From Corallococcus interemptor (GTDB taxonomy: Bacteria > Myxococcota > Myxococcia > Myxococcales > Myxococcaceae): DNA of 64,000 bases. The translations under genes and the position numbers were made by a program. Positions within the stretch are counted from its first letter, which is position 1. Every line of letters starts with the position of its first letter. The DNA is taken from NCBI RefSeq assembly GCF_003668875.1, contig NZ_RAWM01000021.1:27670-91669 (forward strand), read 5' to 3'. Below the pieces are notes generated by a model that saw only the letters and a program-made list of their open reading frames with translations, did no database searches and had not been told where the DNA came from. This document shows positions 28,231 to 36,732 of the stretch, in pieces.

Positions 28231-28869
28231 ATGGACCCCGTGCTCCCCCATGATGTCGGCGTTCCCCATCGCGACCCTGTTCCGCTCGTCGTCCCTCCCG
28301 TCACGCTGGAGGGACGCGCGGCGCGGCTGGTGCCGCTGAGCCTGGACCACGTGCCCGCGCTCACGGCGCTCTGCGAACCCGAAATCTTCACCCACTTCTC
28401 GCGCGTGCTGCGCACGCAAGACGACGTCGCGTCCTACGTGTCCGCCGGGCTGAAGGCGGCCGCGGCGGGCACCGAGCAGCCCTTCGCCATCATCGAACGG
28501 GCGAGCGGGGACGTGGTGGGCACCACGCGCTACCTGGACATCTCGCGCGAGTACCGGACGCTCGAGATCGGCTCCACGTGGCTGGGCCGCCGGGCGTGGC
28601 GCACGCGGGTGAACACGGAGTGCAAGTTCCTGCTCCTCACGCACGCCTTCGAGTCGCTGGGCGTGATGCGCGTGCAGCTCAAGACCGACCGGCGCAACGT
28701 GCGCTCGCGAGCGGCCATCGAGCGCCTGGGTGCTTCCTTCGAGGGCATCCTCCGCAACCACATGCTGGTGCGCGGCGGCGTGGTGCGCGACAGCGCGTAC
28801 TACGCGTTCATCGACAGCGAGTGGCCGGGCGTGAAGGCGCGGCTCGAAGGACTGCTGGCGCGGGAGTGA
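28231..28869 (+). CDS. GNAT-family N-acetyltransferase (RimJ/RimL-like)
   Basis: A 212-residue cytoplasmic acetyltransferase. The pattern follows the RimJ/RimL type: ARLVPLSLDHVPALTALC at the N-terminus, GTTRYLDISREYRTLEIGS as the central beta-strands, NRR-like NVRSRAAIERLGASFEG forming the acetyl-CoA/C-terminal motif, and RDSAYYAFIDSEWP at the end. It would acetylate an alpha-amino group, a ribosomal protein or a small molecule; the substrate is unknown. It is one of three genes inserted between rpoN and hpf relative to the common gammaproteobacterial order. The start ATG 28231 has no strong ribosome-binding site. Confidence 0.85.
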   Translation: MDPVLPHDVGVPHRDPVPLVVPPVTLEGRAARLVPLSLDHVPALTALCEPEIFTHFSRVLRTQDDVASYVSAGLKAAAAGTEQPFAIIERASGDVVGTTRYLDISREYRTLEIGSTWLGRRAWRTRVNTECKFLLLTHAFESLGVMRVQLKTDRRNVRSRAAIERLGASFEGILRNHMLVRGGVVRDSAYYAFIDSEWPGVKARLEGLLARE

Positions 28870-28885
28870 TAGGGTGCCGGCCGCC

Positions 28886-29674
28886 ATGACCTTCCCCGTC
28901 CCGAGCCCGCGTCGAACCGTCTTCCGCCTCACCGCCCTGGGGGCGCTCGTGGCGCTCACCGGCTGTGGCGGCGGTGAGACGAAGGTGATGTCGCTGGCGG
29001 AGCTGTCGGACCGCTCGCTCACGTTCGCGCTGGCGGACGTGGACGACGCGGAGACGCCGGACGCGCAGGGCGCGCACCGCGTGACGGTCAGCTACTCGGT
29101 GGCGGCGGACGGGCCGTGCTCGCGCTTCGCGGCCGACGTCACGGCCACCCTCAACGGCCAGCCCATGACGCTGGTGCCGGGCGGCGCTTCGGACGTGGGC
29201 GGGCGCGCGGAGGCGTGCGAGAACAGCCGCGCCTTCTTCAACTTCGATCCGGCCGCCTGGGGCCGCGAGGCGGTGGAGGACGTCGTCGTGCAGCTGCAGG
29301 ACGCCACCAGCACCGTGCGCCTGGTGGTGAAGAACGCCAAGGCCAAGCGCAAGTTCACGTTCCAGGGCGAGGGCACGCCGGACAAGCTGCGCGTGGGCCA
29401 GTCCTACGACTTCCTCTGGGAGCCCTCCACGGAGGTGCCCGGCCCGGTGGAGGCGCTGCTCTTGCGCGAGGGAGGCCGCGCGCCCGGCGTGCTCGAAGTC
29501 ACGCAGGACGGCAACCTGTCCACTGTCGCCATCCCCGCGGGCACCCCGCAGGCGAACCACACCCTGACGCTGGGCGCGGACCTCACGGCCACCGTGACCG
29601 AGTGCACGGGCGTGGCGTCGTGCTCGGGCGCCATCTTCCACTCGCAGGACTTCGTGCTCTCCGTGGTGCCCTGA
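28886..29674 (+). CDS. Hypothetical lipoprotein
   Basis: A predicted outer-membrane or periplasmic lipoprotein of about 262 residues. RTVFRLTALGALVALTGC is a lipoprotein signal ending in LTGC. The mature protein is beta-rich with two Cys pairs (DGPCSRFAA and GRAEACENS; TECTGVASCSG near the C-terminus) and no recognisable enzyme motif. ATG 28886 is preferred; GTG 28874, four codons upstream, is possible. It follows the GNAT gene by 16 bp. I do not recognise a family; the fold may be Ig-like. Confidence 0.7.
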   Translation: MTFPVPSPRRTVFRLTALGALVALTGCGGGETKVMSLAELSDRSLTFALADVDDAETPDAQGAHRVTVSYSVAADGPCSRFAADVTATLNGQPMTLVPGGASDVGGRAEACENSRAFFNFDPAAWGREAVEDVVVQLQDATSTVRLVVKNAKAKRKFTFQGEGTPDKLRVGQSYDFLWEPSTEVPGPVEALLLREGGRAPGVLEVTQDGNLSTVAIPAGTPQANHTLTLGADLTATVTECTGVASCSGAIFHSQDFVLSVVP

Positions 29675-29679
29675 GCCGG

Positions 29680-29696
29680 GCGGGCAGGCGGCCCGC
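29680..29696 (+). terminator. Weak terminator-like hairpin after lipoprotein gene
   Basis: GCGGGC at 29680-29685 pairs with GCCCGC at 29691-29696 around a five-base loop, five bases after the lipoprotein stop. It is followed by GCGTGTTTG, only a short T-run, so termination efficiency is doubtful. Confidence 0.3.
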
Positions 29697-29766
29697 GCGT
29701 GTTTGCCGCTGCGTGCCAGCGCCTCCACCGTGAGGGAACGCTTTTTCCTTCCCACGGAGTGACGCC

Positions 29767-30648
29767 ATGGCCCGCAATCCCGATCCCCGCACCGCCGGCC
29801 CCAAGCCGCCCTTCCCGGAGCAGACGCAGTCCGCCCCCGGCCACGAGGGCGCCATGTCCCCGGAGCCCGACTACGGCGAGCAGTCGTACAAGGGCTTCGG
29901 CCGGCTGCAGGACCGCGTCGCGCTGGTGACGGGCGGCGACAGCGGCATTGGCCGCGCGGTGTGCCTGGCCTTCGCGCGCGAGGGCGCGGACGTGTCGTTC
30001 GCGTACCTCAACGAGGGCGACGACGCCAACCACACCCGCCGGGTGATTGAGGGCTCCGGGCGGCAGGCGCTGGCCCTGTCCGGAGACATGGCGCTGGAGG
30101 CCACCTGCAAGCGCATCGTCGAGGACACGGTGAAGAAGTTCGGCCGCATCGACGTGCTGGTGAACAACGCGGCCTTCCAGGGCAAGGCGGTGGAGAAGTT
30201 CGAGGAGCTGGACGCGGAGCGCGTGGAGCGCACCTTCCGGGTCAACATCCTCGCGATGTTCCACATGGTGAAGTACGCGCTGCCTCACATGAAGCCGGGC
30301 GCCACCATCATCAACACCGCGTCCATCCAGGCGTATCAGCCCTCGGCCGGAATCCTCGACTACGCCGCCACGAAGGGCGCCATCGTCGCCTTCACCAAGG
30401 GCCTGTCCCAGGAGCTCATCAGCCGGGGCATCCGCGTCAACGCCGTGGCGCCGGGCCCCGTGTGGACGCCGCTGATTCCGCAGTCCTTCGACGCGGAGAA
30501 GGTGAAGGAGTTCGGCAAGAGCTCGCCCACTGGAAGGCCCGCGCAGCCCGCGGAGCTGGCGCCCTCCTACGTGTTCCTCGCGTGTGACGAGTCGCGCTTC
30601 GTCAACGGGGACATCCTGGGCGTCACCGGAGGCATGTTGCTCGCCTGA
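29767..30648 (+). CDS. SDR-family oxidoreductase (general-stress-39 type)
   Basis: A 293-residue short-chain dehydrogenase/reductase. The Rossmann motif TGGDSGIGRAV is near residue 57, NNAA near 135, the catalytic Ser in INTASIQAY and the Y-x3-K in LDYAATKGA. The N-terminal ~45 residues with PPFPEQ and MSPEPDYGEQSYKGFGRL are typical of the GspA/YdaD-like subgroup named general stress protein 39. GGAG seven bases before ATG 29767 supports the start. Substrate unknown; NAD(P)(H)-dependent. It has its own upstream gap and may be a separate stress-responsive unit between rpoN and hpf. Confidence 0.9.
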   Translation: MARNPDPRTAGPKPPFPEQTQSAPGHEGAMSPEPDYGEQSYKGFGRLQDRVALVTGGDSGIGRAVCLAFAREGADVSFAYLNEGDDANHTRRVIEGSGRQALALSGDMALEATCKRIVEDTVKKFGRIDVLVNNAAFQGKAVEKFEELDAERVERTFRVNILAMFHMVKYALPHMKPGATIINTASIQAYQPSAGILDYAATKGAIVAFTKGLSQELISRGIRVNAVAPGPVWTPLIPQSFDAEKVKEFGKSSPTGRPAQPAELAPSYVFLACDESRFVNGDILGVTGGMLLA

Positions 30649-30874
30649 GTTCCACGCACGGGGTGTGGGGGACTCCAGACCGGAAAATGAGGCCCGGGCC
30701 GGAATCCCCCCGCCGTGCCATGCAGCGGACACCAGACGTGTCCTATTGCGGTCGCTTTCGCGAACGCGAGCCGTGGACGGGAAGTTCCAACCTGGGGGGC
30801 CGGGTTGCTTTCGGCGTGGGCTCCGTTTCTGATCTGTGACGGAGCTTACCTCTCTCCATAGGAGGCAGCCACGC

Positions 30875-31525
30875 ATGCAGCTCAACATCACCTTCCGTCA
30901 GTTCGGAGCGTCGGATTCCCTGAAGGAGTACGCCCGTGAAAAGGTCGAGCGGGTGAACCGACTGCTGGACCGGGCTGGTGAGGCCCACGTGGTGCTATCG
31001 TTGGAGCGGCACCTGCATCACGCGGACATCACCATCCACTCCGGCGCCTGGATCCTCCGGGGGCGTGAGAAGAGCGATGACATGTACGCGTCCATCGACC
31101 TGGCGATGGACAAGATCGAACGCCAGCTGCGCCGCTACCGCGACAAGCTCAAGTCGCACCACGGCAAGGAGAAGGTCCACCACCGCCAGGACCTGGTGAA
31201 GGTCCGCCACGACGTCTTCGAGCTCCACGAGCCGGAGCAGGCCGCCGAGGCCTCCGCCCCCGCCGCCCAGGCCGCGCCCGCCGCCGCCCCGGCGCCGGTG
31301 GCCGAGTCGGGCGTCGCCCGCCTGGTGCGCACCACGCACCTGGCCATCCAGTCGCTGTCCGTGGATGACGCGGTGATGCAGATGAACTTGATGAACAACG
31401 ACTTCTACGTGTTCCAGAACCAGCAGTCCCAGGCGCTGTCCATCGTCTACCGCCGCAAGGAGGGTGGGTTCGGCCTCATCGAACCCCACCTGCCCGACGC
31501 GCCGGTGGCCGCCACCGGCACCTGA
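30875..31525 (+). CDS. hpf: Long-form ribosome hibernation promoting factor
   Basis: A 216-residue ribosome-associated protein. The N-terminal S30AE domain (residues 1 to about 100: QLNITFRQFGASDSLKEYA, then DITIHSGAWILRGREKSDDM) binds in the decoding region. An Ala/Pro linker leads to the C-terminal dimerisation domain (MQMNLMNNDFYVFQNQQSQA) that drives 100S ribosome formation, so this is the long form. ATG 30875 has TAGGAGG nine bases upstream; the open frame before it is not protein-like. In many proteobacteria hpf follows rpoN directly; here three genes intervene. ptsN follows after 187 bp. Confidence 0.95.
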   Translation: MQLNITFRQFGASDSLKEYAREKVERVNRLLDRAGEAHVVLSLERHLHHADITIHSGAWILRGREKSDDMYASIDLAMDKIERQLRRYRDKLKSHHGKEKVHHRQDLVKVRHDVFELHEPEQAAEASAPAAQAAPAAAPAPVAESGVARLVRTTHLAIQSLSVDDAVMQMNLMNNDFYVFQNQQSQALSIVYRRKEGGFGLIEPHLPDAPVAATGT

Positions 31526-31712
31526 CCGCCGTTCGGTTGAACCCAGGGACCGGGTCCGGGGCCTTTCCAGGCCCGGGGCCCGGGGCCCGGGCTGACGCGC
31601 AGTGAGCGAAGCGCCTGCCACCGCCCAGGCGACCCTTGCGCGAATCCAGTGTGAGGAGTAATTGCCGGCCGAGGAATCATTGCCGGCCCGGAGCGCCAGT
31701 GCGGGAGCGCCA

Positions 31713-32174
31713 TTGAGAATCGCCGATTTCCTCAGCCCCCAGGCGGTCGTCGCGGACATGCAGTCCCGGACCAAACCCGAGGTGCTGCGCGAGCTGAGTG
31801 CCACGCTGGCCCGGGCGCATCCGAATCTGCGCGAGGACCGGCTGGTGGCGGTGCTCCAGGAACGCGAGAAGCTGGGCAGCACGGGGATTGGCGAAGGCGT
31901 GGCCATCCCGCACGGCAAGCTGGCGGGCATGGACAGCCTCCAGGCGGCCTTCTGCGTGTCGCGCACGGGGGTGGACTTCGAATCCATCGACGGCAAGCCC
32001 ACGCACCTGTTCTTCGCGCTGGTGGCGCCGGAGAACAGCGCCGGGGTGCACCTGAAGGCGCTGGCGCGCATCTCGCGGCTCTTCAAGAACCCGCGCTTCC
32101 GGGCGGCCATCCTGGAGGCGCCCTCGGCCGCGGACATCCACGCCCTCATCGTCCAGGAAGACGCGCGGCCCTGA
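31713..32174 (+). CDS. ptsN: PTS nitrogen-type EIIA protein
   Basis: A 153-residue EIIA-Ntr domain protein, a regulatory phosphoacceptor. The active-site histidine is H67 in GEGVAIPHGKL; LRIADFLSPQAVVADM is the usual N-terminus. There are three candidate TTG starts (31662, 31680, 31713). I chose 31713 because GGGAG lies five bases upstream and the protein then begins as the family does. The two upstream TTGs sit in a duplicated ATTGCCGGCC (31661-31670 and 31679-31688), each after a GAGGA-like site. No HPr or rapZ gene is adjacent. It follows hpf as in E. coli. Confidence 0.9.
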   Translation: MRIADFLSPQAVVADMQSRTKPEVLRELSATLARAHPNLREDRLVAVLQEREKLGSTGIGEGVAIPHGKLAGMDSLQAAFCVSRTGVDFESIDGKPTHLFFALVAPENSAGVHLKALARISRLFKNPRFRAAILEAPSAADIHALIVQEDARP

Positions 32175-32197
32175 GGGCCTGACAGGAGACGCCCCGC

Positions 32198-33043
32198 ATG
32201 GACGTCGTCCTGCGTCCCATCAACGACCGCTTCTTCCATGAGCAGGTGCTGCCCTTCTTCGCGCACGCCATGGGGGATGCCTCCGGCGCGCTGGAGGCGC
32301 TCGCCAACCACCTGGGGGACGCGCAGGCGTTCACGCTCTGCCAGCGGCTGGCCTCGTCGGCGCTGCCGGGGGGCGTGGGGTCGGTGGACTCGGACGGGTG
32401 GATGGACCTGGTGGACCGGCTGGTGTTCCAGCCCTGGCGCGAGTCGCCCGGCGGCTGGGAGGTGGGCGGGGCCCCCGGCGGCTACGCGGACGAGTGGGAC
32501 GAGGCGCTGAACCTGGCGCTGATGGTGGAGGACCCGTCCTATCCCTACTGGGACGCGAAGGCGGCGCGCGTGGTGCGGGACAACTTCCGCCGCCGTCCCC
32601 CGGGCGAGCAGGGGCTGGCGTCGCTCCTGGCCGGGCAGTGGGACCCCTTCCCGGAGTTCCCGCCGGACCGCGTCTTCGTGACGCAGGGCCGGGGCGAGTA
32701 CGCGCCCCGGGAGCGGTTCGCCTTCGCGGACTGGGCCTGGCGGCCGGCGAAGACGGTGCTGCACTGGCAGGTGAACCTGCCGCGCAAGCTGGAGCGGCTC
32801 CTGGCGCGTGAGCAGGAGCGCATGAAGCTGCCGGTGTTGCCGGAGCGCGACGAGGTGTTGGGCTACTGGACGGGGAAGCTGCCCCAGCCGCCGCCCCTGT
32901 CCGTGCTGTTCTCCGGCCTGGGCCCCAACGCCGCCACGTGGATCCGCGAGCTGGGCGCGCTCACGCTGCACCTGCGCACCGCCGCGCAGACGAAGCAGGG
33001 CCTGGCCGCGCTGGTGACGCGCGGGACCACCGTGCGGCTGTGA
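32198..33043 (+). CDS. Conserved-looking hypothetical protein
   Basis: A 281-residue soluble protein with no signal peptide, membrane segment or motif I recognise. It is rich in Trp and acidic residues in the middle (SDGWMDLVDRLVFQPW, EDPSYPYWDAKAARVV) and begins cleanly at ATG 32198 after GGAG. Codon use and GC at third positions match real genes. It follows ptsN by 23 bp and may be cotranscribed. The amphipathic helix near residues 205-220 (PRKLERLLAREQERMK) may be a coiled coil. Function unknown. Confidence 0.72.
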   Translation: MDVVLRPINDRFFHEQVLPFFAHAMGDASGALEALANHLGDAQAFTLCQRLASSALPGGVGSVDSDGWMDLVDRLVFQPWRESPGGWEVGGAPGGYADEWDEALNLALMVEDPSYPYWDAKAARVVRDNFRRRPPGEQGLASLLAGQWDPFPEFPPDRVFVTQGRGEYAPRERFAFADWAWRPAKTVLHWQVNLPRKLERLLAREQERMKLPVLPERDEVLGYWTGKLPQPPPLSVLFSGLGPNAATWIRELGALTLHLRTAAQTKQGLAALVTRGTTVRL

Positions 33044-33147
33044 GCCGCGCGGGCCCTGCCGCAATGGCGCCCCGTCCCAATCCGTAGTGTCACGGGCACG
33101 CATGCCCGCCGTATGAGGCCCACCGAGGCCCCGGAGGAGTCCGCCCC

Positions 33148-34224
33148 ATGTCCCCCTTCTCGCGATGCTTCTCCCGCGCGCTGCTGATCTCCACGGCCCT
33201 GCTGACGGGAGGCTGTGCCTCCTCGCGTGGCGCCGGGCAGACCGCCGCCGCATCCGGCGTGGACGCGGCCTACCCGGTGGGTCTCTCTTCGCTGACGGTG
33301 GAGGACGCCGCGCGCCACCGCTCGTTGAAGACGGTGGTCTGGTATCCGGCGGCGCCCGGCACGCGGATGGAGACGCAGCCGGCTTCGCCCATCTTCGCGC
33401 CCTTCCTCGCGGCGAAGGACGCGCCGGTGTCGGACGCACGGGGGCGCTGGCCGGTGGTGCTGCTGTCGCACGGCAGCGGGGGCACGGCCATCAACATGTC
33501 CTGGCTGGGCGCGCACCTGGCGGCGCACGGCTTCCTCGTCGTGTCGGTGAACCACCCGGGCAACACCTACGGGAACGACAGCCCGGAGGGGTACGCGCGC
33601 GGCTATGAGCGGCCCCGGGACTTCACGGCCGTGCTGGACCACCTGCTGAAGGATGCGAAGTGGGGCCCGCGCATGGACCCGGAGCGCATTGGCGCGGCGG
33701 GGCACTCCATGGGCGGCTACACGGCGCTGGCGCTGGTGGGCGCGCGCATGAACCTGGCGTGGATCGCCGAAGGCTGCACCGCGCCGGAGACCCGCGACCA
33801 CGTGGGGTGCGAGGGCCTGCGGGACGTGGACTACAGCCGCATCGACATGACGGTCGCGCGCGCGTCGTACCAGGACCCGCGCGTGAAGGCGGCCTTCGCG
33901 ATGGCGCCGGGCATGGCGGGCTCCTACGAGCCCCGGGACCTGGCGGACATCCAGAAGCCCGTGGAGCTGGTGCTCGCGAAGGGCGACGAGCTGATGCCGC
34001 ACGCGCTCATGGGCATGAAGCTGGCGGGGCAGCTGCCCGCGGCGAGGACGGTGGTGCTCGACGACGCCGGGCACTTCAGCTTCCTGCCCGAGTGCAAGCC
34101 GCTGGGCTTCGAGGTCGCGCCGCCGCTGTGCCGGGACGAAGTCCCTGGGACGCGCGCGGCCACGCATGCGCGCACGCAGGCGGAGGCGGTGGCGTTCTTC
34201 CGTCGCACGCTGGACGTCCAGTGA
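33148..34224 (+). CDS. Lipoprotein alpha/beta-hydrolase (dienelactone hydrolase/PAF-acetylhydrolase-like)
   Basis: A 358-residue predicted lipoprotein: the signal ends in LLTGGC (C23). The mature protein is an alpha/beta hydrolase with the oxyanion strand WPVVLLSHGSGG and nucleophile elbow AAGHSMGGYTAL. The Asp is probably within LVLAKGDELMP, and the His in VLDDAGHFSFLP. The layout resembles plasma PAF-acetylhydrolase-like and dienelactone-hydrolase-like bacterial proteins, so an esterase or lipase activity in the envelope is likely. It is followed by a close paralogue in tandem at 34300-35379. Substrate unknown. Confidence 0.87.
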   Translation: MSPFSRCFSRALLISTALLTGGCASSRGAGQTAAASGVDAAYPVGLSSLTVEDAARHRSLKTVVWYPAAPGTRMETQPASPIFAPFLAAKDAPVSDARGRWPVVLLSHGSGGTAINMSWLGAHLAAHGFLVVSVNHPGNTYGNDSPEGYARGYERPRDFTAVLDHLLKDAKWGPRMDPERIGAAGHSMGGYTALALVGARMNLAWIAEGCTAPETRDHVGCEGLRDVDYSRIDMTVARASYQDPRVKAAFAMAPGMAGSYEPRDLADIQKPVELVLAKGDELMPHALMGMKLAGQLPAARTVVLDDAGHFSFLPECKPLGFEVAPPLCRDEVPGTRAATHARTQAEAVAFFRRTLDVQ

Positions 34225-34299
34225 GCAGACGTCTGGGCTGAGGTAGACGGCGCGTTCTGGATTTACTTGGTTCGCTGTTCCCGGCCATGCTCGGGGGCC

Positions 34300-35379
34300 A
34301 TGTTCCGCCCCTGTCCCATGCTCCTCGTCTCCGCCGTGCTGCTGGCGGGCGGCTGTTCCTCGTCGAAGAAGGCGGAGGCGCCGCGCACGGACCACGCGTC
34401 GCTCTACGGGGAGGACGCGGCCTGGGCGGTGGGCGTCACGCAGTCGCTGACGTACGAGGACCCGGTCCGCCGCCGCACGCTGAAGCCGCTGGTCTGGTAC
34501 CCGGTGGCGCCCGGCACGCCGATGGACAACCGCGCGCCGTCGGACGTGTTCAAGCCGTTCTACGGAGCGAAGGACGCACCGCTGTCGGACGCACGGGAGC
34601 GCTGGCCGGTGGTGCTGCTGTCGCACGGCAGCGGGGGCTCGGTGATGGACCTGTCCTGGTTCGGTTCGAACCTGGCGGCGCACGGCTTCGTCGTGGTGGG
34701 GCTGAACCATCCGGGCAACACCTTCGGCGACACGAGCCCGGAGGGCTTCGCGCGCGCCTACGAGCGCCCGCAGGACTTCACGGTCGTCCTGGACCACCTG
34801 CTGAAGGACCCGAAGTGGGGCCCGCGAGTGGATCCGGAGCGCATCGGCGCGGCGGGACACTCGATGGGCGGCTACACGGCGTTGGCGCTGGTGGGGCTGA
34901 ACCTGAACCTGGAGTGGATTGAGAAGCGCTGCAAGACGCCAGGAACCCGCGAGGAGATTGGCTGCGAGGGCCTGCGAGACGTGGACTACAGCCGCATCGA
35001 CATGAAGCGCGCGCGAGCGTCGTACCTGGATCCGCGGGTGAAGGCCGCGTTCGCGATGGCGCCGGGCATGGCCGCTTCGTTCGAAGCGCGGGACACCGCC
35101 GACATCCAGAAGCCGGTGGCGCTGGTGCTCGCGAAGGGAGATGAGCTGATGCCGCACGAAGGGCACGGCATGCACCTGGCAGGACTGCTGCCGGCCGCGA
35201 CGACCGTGGTGCTCGAAGACGCCGGCCACTTCACGTTCCTGCCCGAGTGCTACCCGAAGGGCTTCGACGTCATCGCGATGCTGTGCCGGGACCCGGTGGC
35301 GGGGACGCGTCCGGCTTCGCATGCGCGCACGAACGCGGAAGGCGTGGCGTTCTTCCGCCGCACGCTCGACGTGCGCTGA
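34300..35379 (+). CDS. Lipoprotein alpha/beta-hydrolase, tandem paralogue
   Basis: A 359-residue paralogue of the preceding gene, sharing long identical stretches such as HGSGG, the nucleophile region AAGHSMGGYTALALVG and RDVDYSRIDM. The signal peptide ends in LLAGGC. The start ATG 34300 follows a GGGGG tract; TTG 34267 and ATG 34318 are alternatives. Catalytic residues appear intact: GHSMGG nucleophile, KGDELMP Asp, DAGHFTFLP His. The two genes are separated by about 75 bp and probably arose by tandem duplication. The stop is 4 bp from the convergent dtd stop. Confidence 0.87.
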   Translation: MFRPCPMLLVSAVLLAGGCSSSKKAEAPRTDHASLYGEDAAWAVGVTQSLTYEDPVRRRTLKPLVWYPVAPGTPMDNRAPSDVFKPFYGAKDAPLSDARERWPVVLLSHGSGGSVMDLSWFGSNLAAHGFVVVGLNHPGNTFGDTSPEGFARAYERPQDFTVVLDHLLKDPKWGPRVDPERIGAAGHSMGGYTALALVGLNLNLEWIEKRCKTPGTREEIGCEGLRDVDYSRIDMKRARASYLDPRVKAAFAMAPGMAASFEARDTADIQKPVALVLAKGDELMPHEGHGMHLAGLLPAATTVVLEDAGHFTFLPECYPKGFDVIAMLCRDPVAGTRPASHARTNAEGVAFFRRTLDVR

Positions 35380-35383
35380 GGCC

Positions 35384-35845
35384 TCAGGCCGGAGCGGCGG
35401 CCTTCGGCGGGCTCTCCAGGAGGATGGTGACCGGCCCGTCGTTCACGAGCGCGACCTTCATGTCCGCGGCGAAGATGCCCGTGCCCACGGTGAGGCCTCG
35501 CTGGCGCAGCGCTTCGCAGGCTCGCTCGTAGAGGGCCTTGGCCGCGACGGGCTCCATCGCGTCGATGAAGCTGGGCCGGCGGCCCTTGCGCGCGTCGCCG
35601 TAGAGGGTGAACTGGCTCACGACGATGAGGTGCTTGGAGGTGTCCTCCAGCGACAGGTTCATCTTGCCGTCGGCGTCCTCGAAGATGCGCAGCGTGGCCA
35701 GCTTCTCCACCATCCACGTGAGGTCCGCGTCGGTGTCGCCCTTGCCCACGCCCAGCAGCACGAGCAGGCCCGGACCCATCTCGCTCACGCGCTTGCCGTC
35801 CACCGTCACCGACGCTTCCAGTACGCGCTGCACCACGGCCTTCAT
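35384..35845 (-). CDS. dtd: D-aminoacyl-tRNA deacylase
   Basis: A 153-residue cytoplasmic enzyme that removes D-amino acids (and glycine from tRNA-Ala) from t[20 protein letters not shown] at the N-terminus, [17 protein letters not shown] and the Gly-cisPro motif [11 protein letters not shown] are diagnostic and the length is standard. A short C-terminal KAAAPA tail is extra. It is last in the minus-strand run after the ABC importer genes, 53 bp downstream of them, and may be transcribed separately. Confidence 0.95.
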   Translation of the reverse strand: MKAVVQRVLEASVTVDGKRVSEMGPGLLVLLGVGKGDTDADLTWMVEKLATLRIFEDADGKMNLSLEDTSKHLIVVSQFTLYGDARKGRRPSFIDAMEPVAAKALYERACEALRQRGLTVGTGIFAADMKVALVNDGPVTILLESPPKAAAPA

Positions 35846-35898
35846 GTGTTCGTCACCTCCGCCCCTGCTTCCTGCCAGGGACGCCCGGGGCCTTCAAG

Positions 35899-36732
35899 TC
35901 ACCGTCCCTCGTGGCGCGGATCCATCGCGTCACGCAGCGCATCGCCCAGCAGGTTGAAGCCCAGCACCGTGACCGCCAGCGCGATGCCGGGAAACAGGGC
36001 CACGTGCGGTGCCACCAGCAGGTACTGCGTCCCCTGGTCCACCAGCGCGCCCCACGACGGTGTGCCCGGTGGGACGCCCAGCCCCAGGAAGCTCAGGGAC
36101 GCCTCCGCGACGATGGCGCCCGGCAGCGCGAACGTCGCCTGCACGAGCAGCGGCCCCGCCGCGTTGGGCAACAGGTGCCGCACCAGGATGCGGCCCGGCC
36201 CGCTCCCCAGGGCCCGAGCCGCCTGCACATAGTCCCGTTCGCGCAGGGTCAGCACCTGTGCACGCGTCAGCCGCGCGTAGCCCGTCCACCCGGTGAACGA
36301 CAACGCGAACACCACGTTGGCGAGGCTGGGCCCCAGCACCGCCGTGATGAACAGCGCCAGCAGGATGCCGGGGAACGCGAGCAGCACGTCCACCAGCCGC
36401 ATCAGCGCTTCGTCCACCAGCCCGCCCGCGTAGCCCGCGATGCCGCCCAGCGTGATGCCCACCGCGGCGGACAGCACCACGGCGAAGAAGGACACCTCCA
36501 GCGACACGCGAGCGCCGTAGAGCACGTGCGTCAGGACATCAATGCCGTTCTCCCCCGTGCCCAGCAGGTGGCCCGGCGTCGGAGGCGACAGCTCGCGCGT
36601 GAGGTCGATGGCGTCCGGCGCATGCGGACTGAGCCACGGCGCGAACAGCGCGGTGAACACCCAGACGCACGCCACGGCGAGCCCGAACCGGGCACCCCAC
36701 GAGTTCAGCCGGAAGCGGTGGGCCGCGCTCAT
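35899..36732 (-). CDS. ABC importer permease (OppC/DppC-type)
   Basis: A 277-residue inner-membrane permease of the peptide/nickel transporter family. The N-terminal cytoplasmic and first membrane segment is followed by APWLSPHAPDAIDLTRELSP, which resembles the OppC N-domain. The EAA loop is YVQAARALGSGPGRILVRHL. ATG 36732 overlaps the upstream permease stop by 4 bp. Together with the partner permease at 36729-37643 and the binding lipoprotein at 37640-39193 it forms an importer whose ATPases are not encoded here. Confidence 0.93.
   Translation of the reverse strand: MSAAHRFRLNSWGARFGLAVACVWVFTALFAPWLSPHAPDAIDLTRELSPPTPGHLLGTGENGIDVLTHVLYGARVSLEVSFFAVVLSAAVGITLGGIAGYAGGLVDEALMRLVDVLLAFPGILLALFITAVLGPSLANVVFALSFTGWTGYARLTRAQVLTLRERDYVQAARALGSGPGRILVRHLLPNAAGPLLVQATFALPGAIVAEASLSFLGLGVPPGTPSWGALVDQGTQYLLVAPHVALFPGIALAVTVLGFNLLGDALRDAMDPRHEGR

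Noticed and set aside
30757..30764. TTCGCGAA palindrome upstream of hpf
   Set aside because: An 8-bp palindrome is expected by chance in 64 kb, and nothing else supports it.
30791..30809. Possible sigma-54 promoter before hpf (GTTGCT preceded by a G-run)
   Set aside because: The -12-like GTTGCT is good, but the -24 position has only GG of TGGCAC, so the match is no better than expected in GC-rich sequence.
31556..31577. GC-rich inverted repeats after hpf as a terminator
   Set aside because: The best stem is about six perfect base pairs and no T-run follows.
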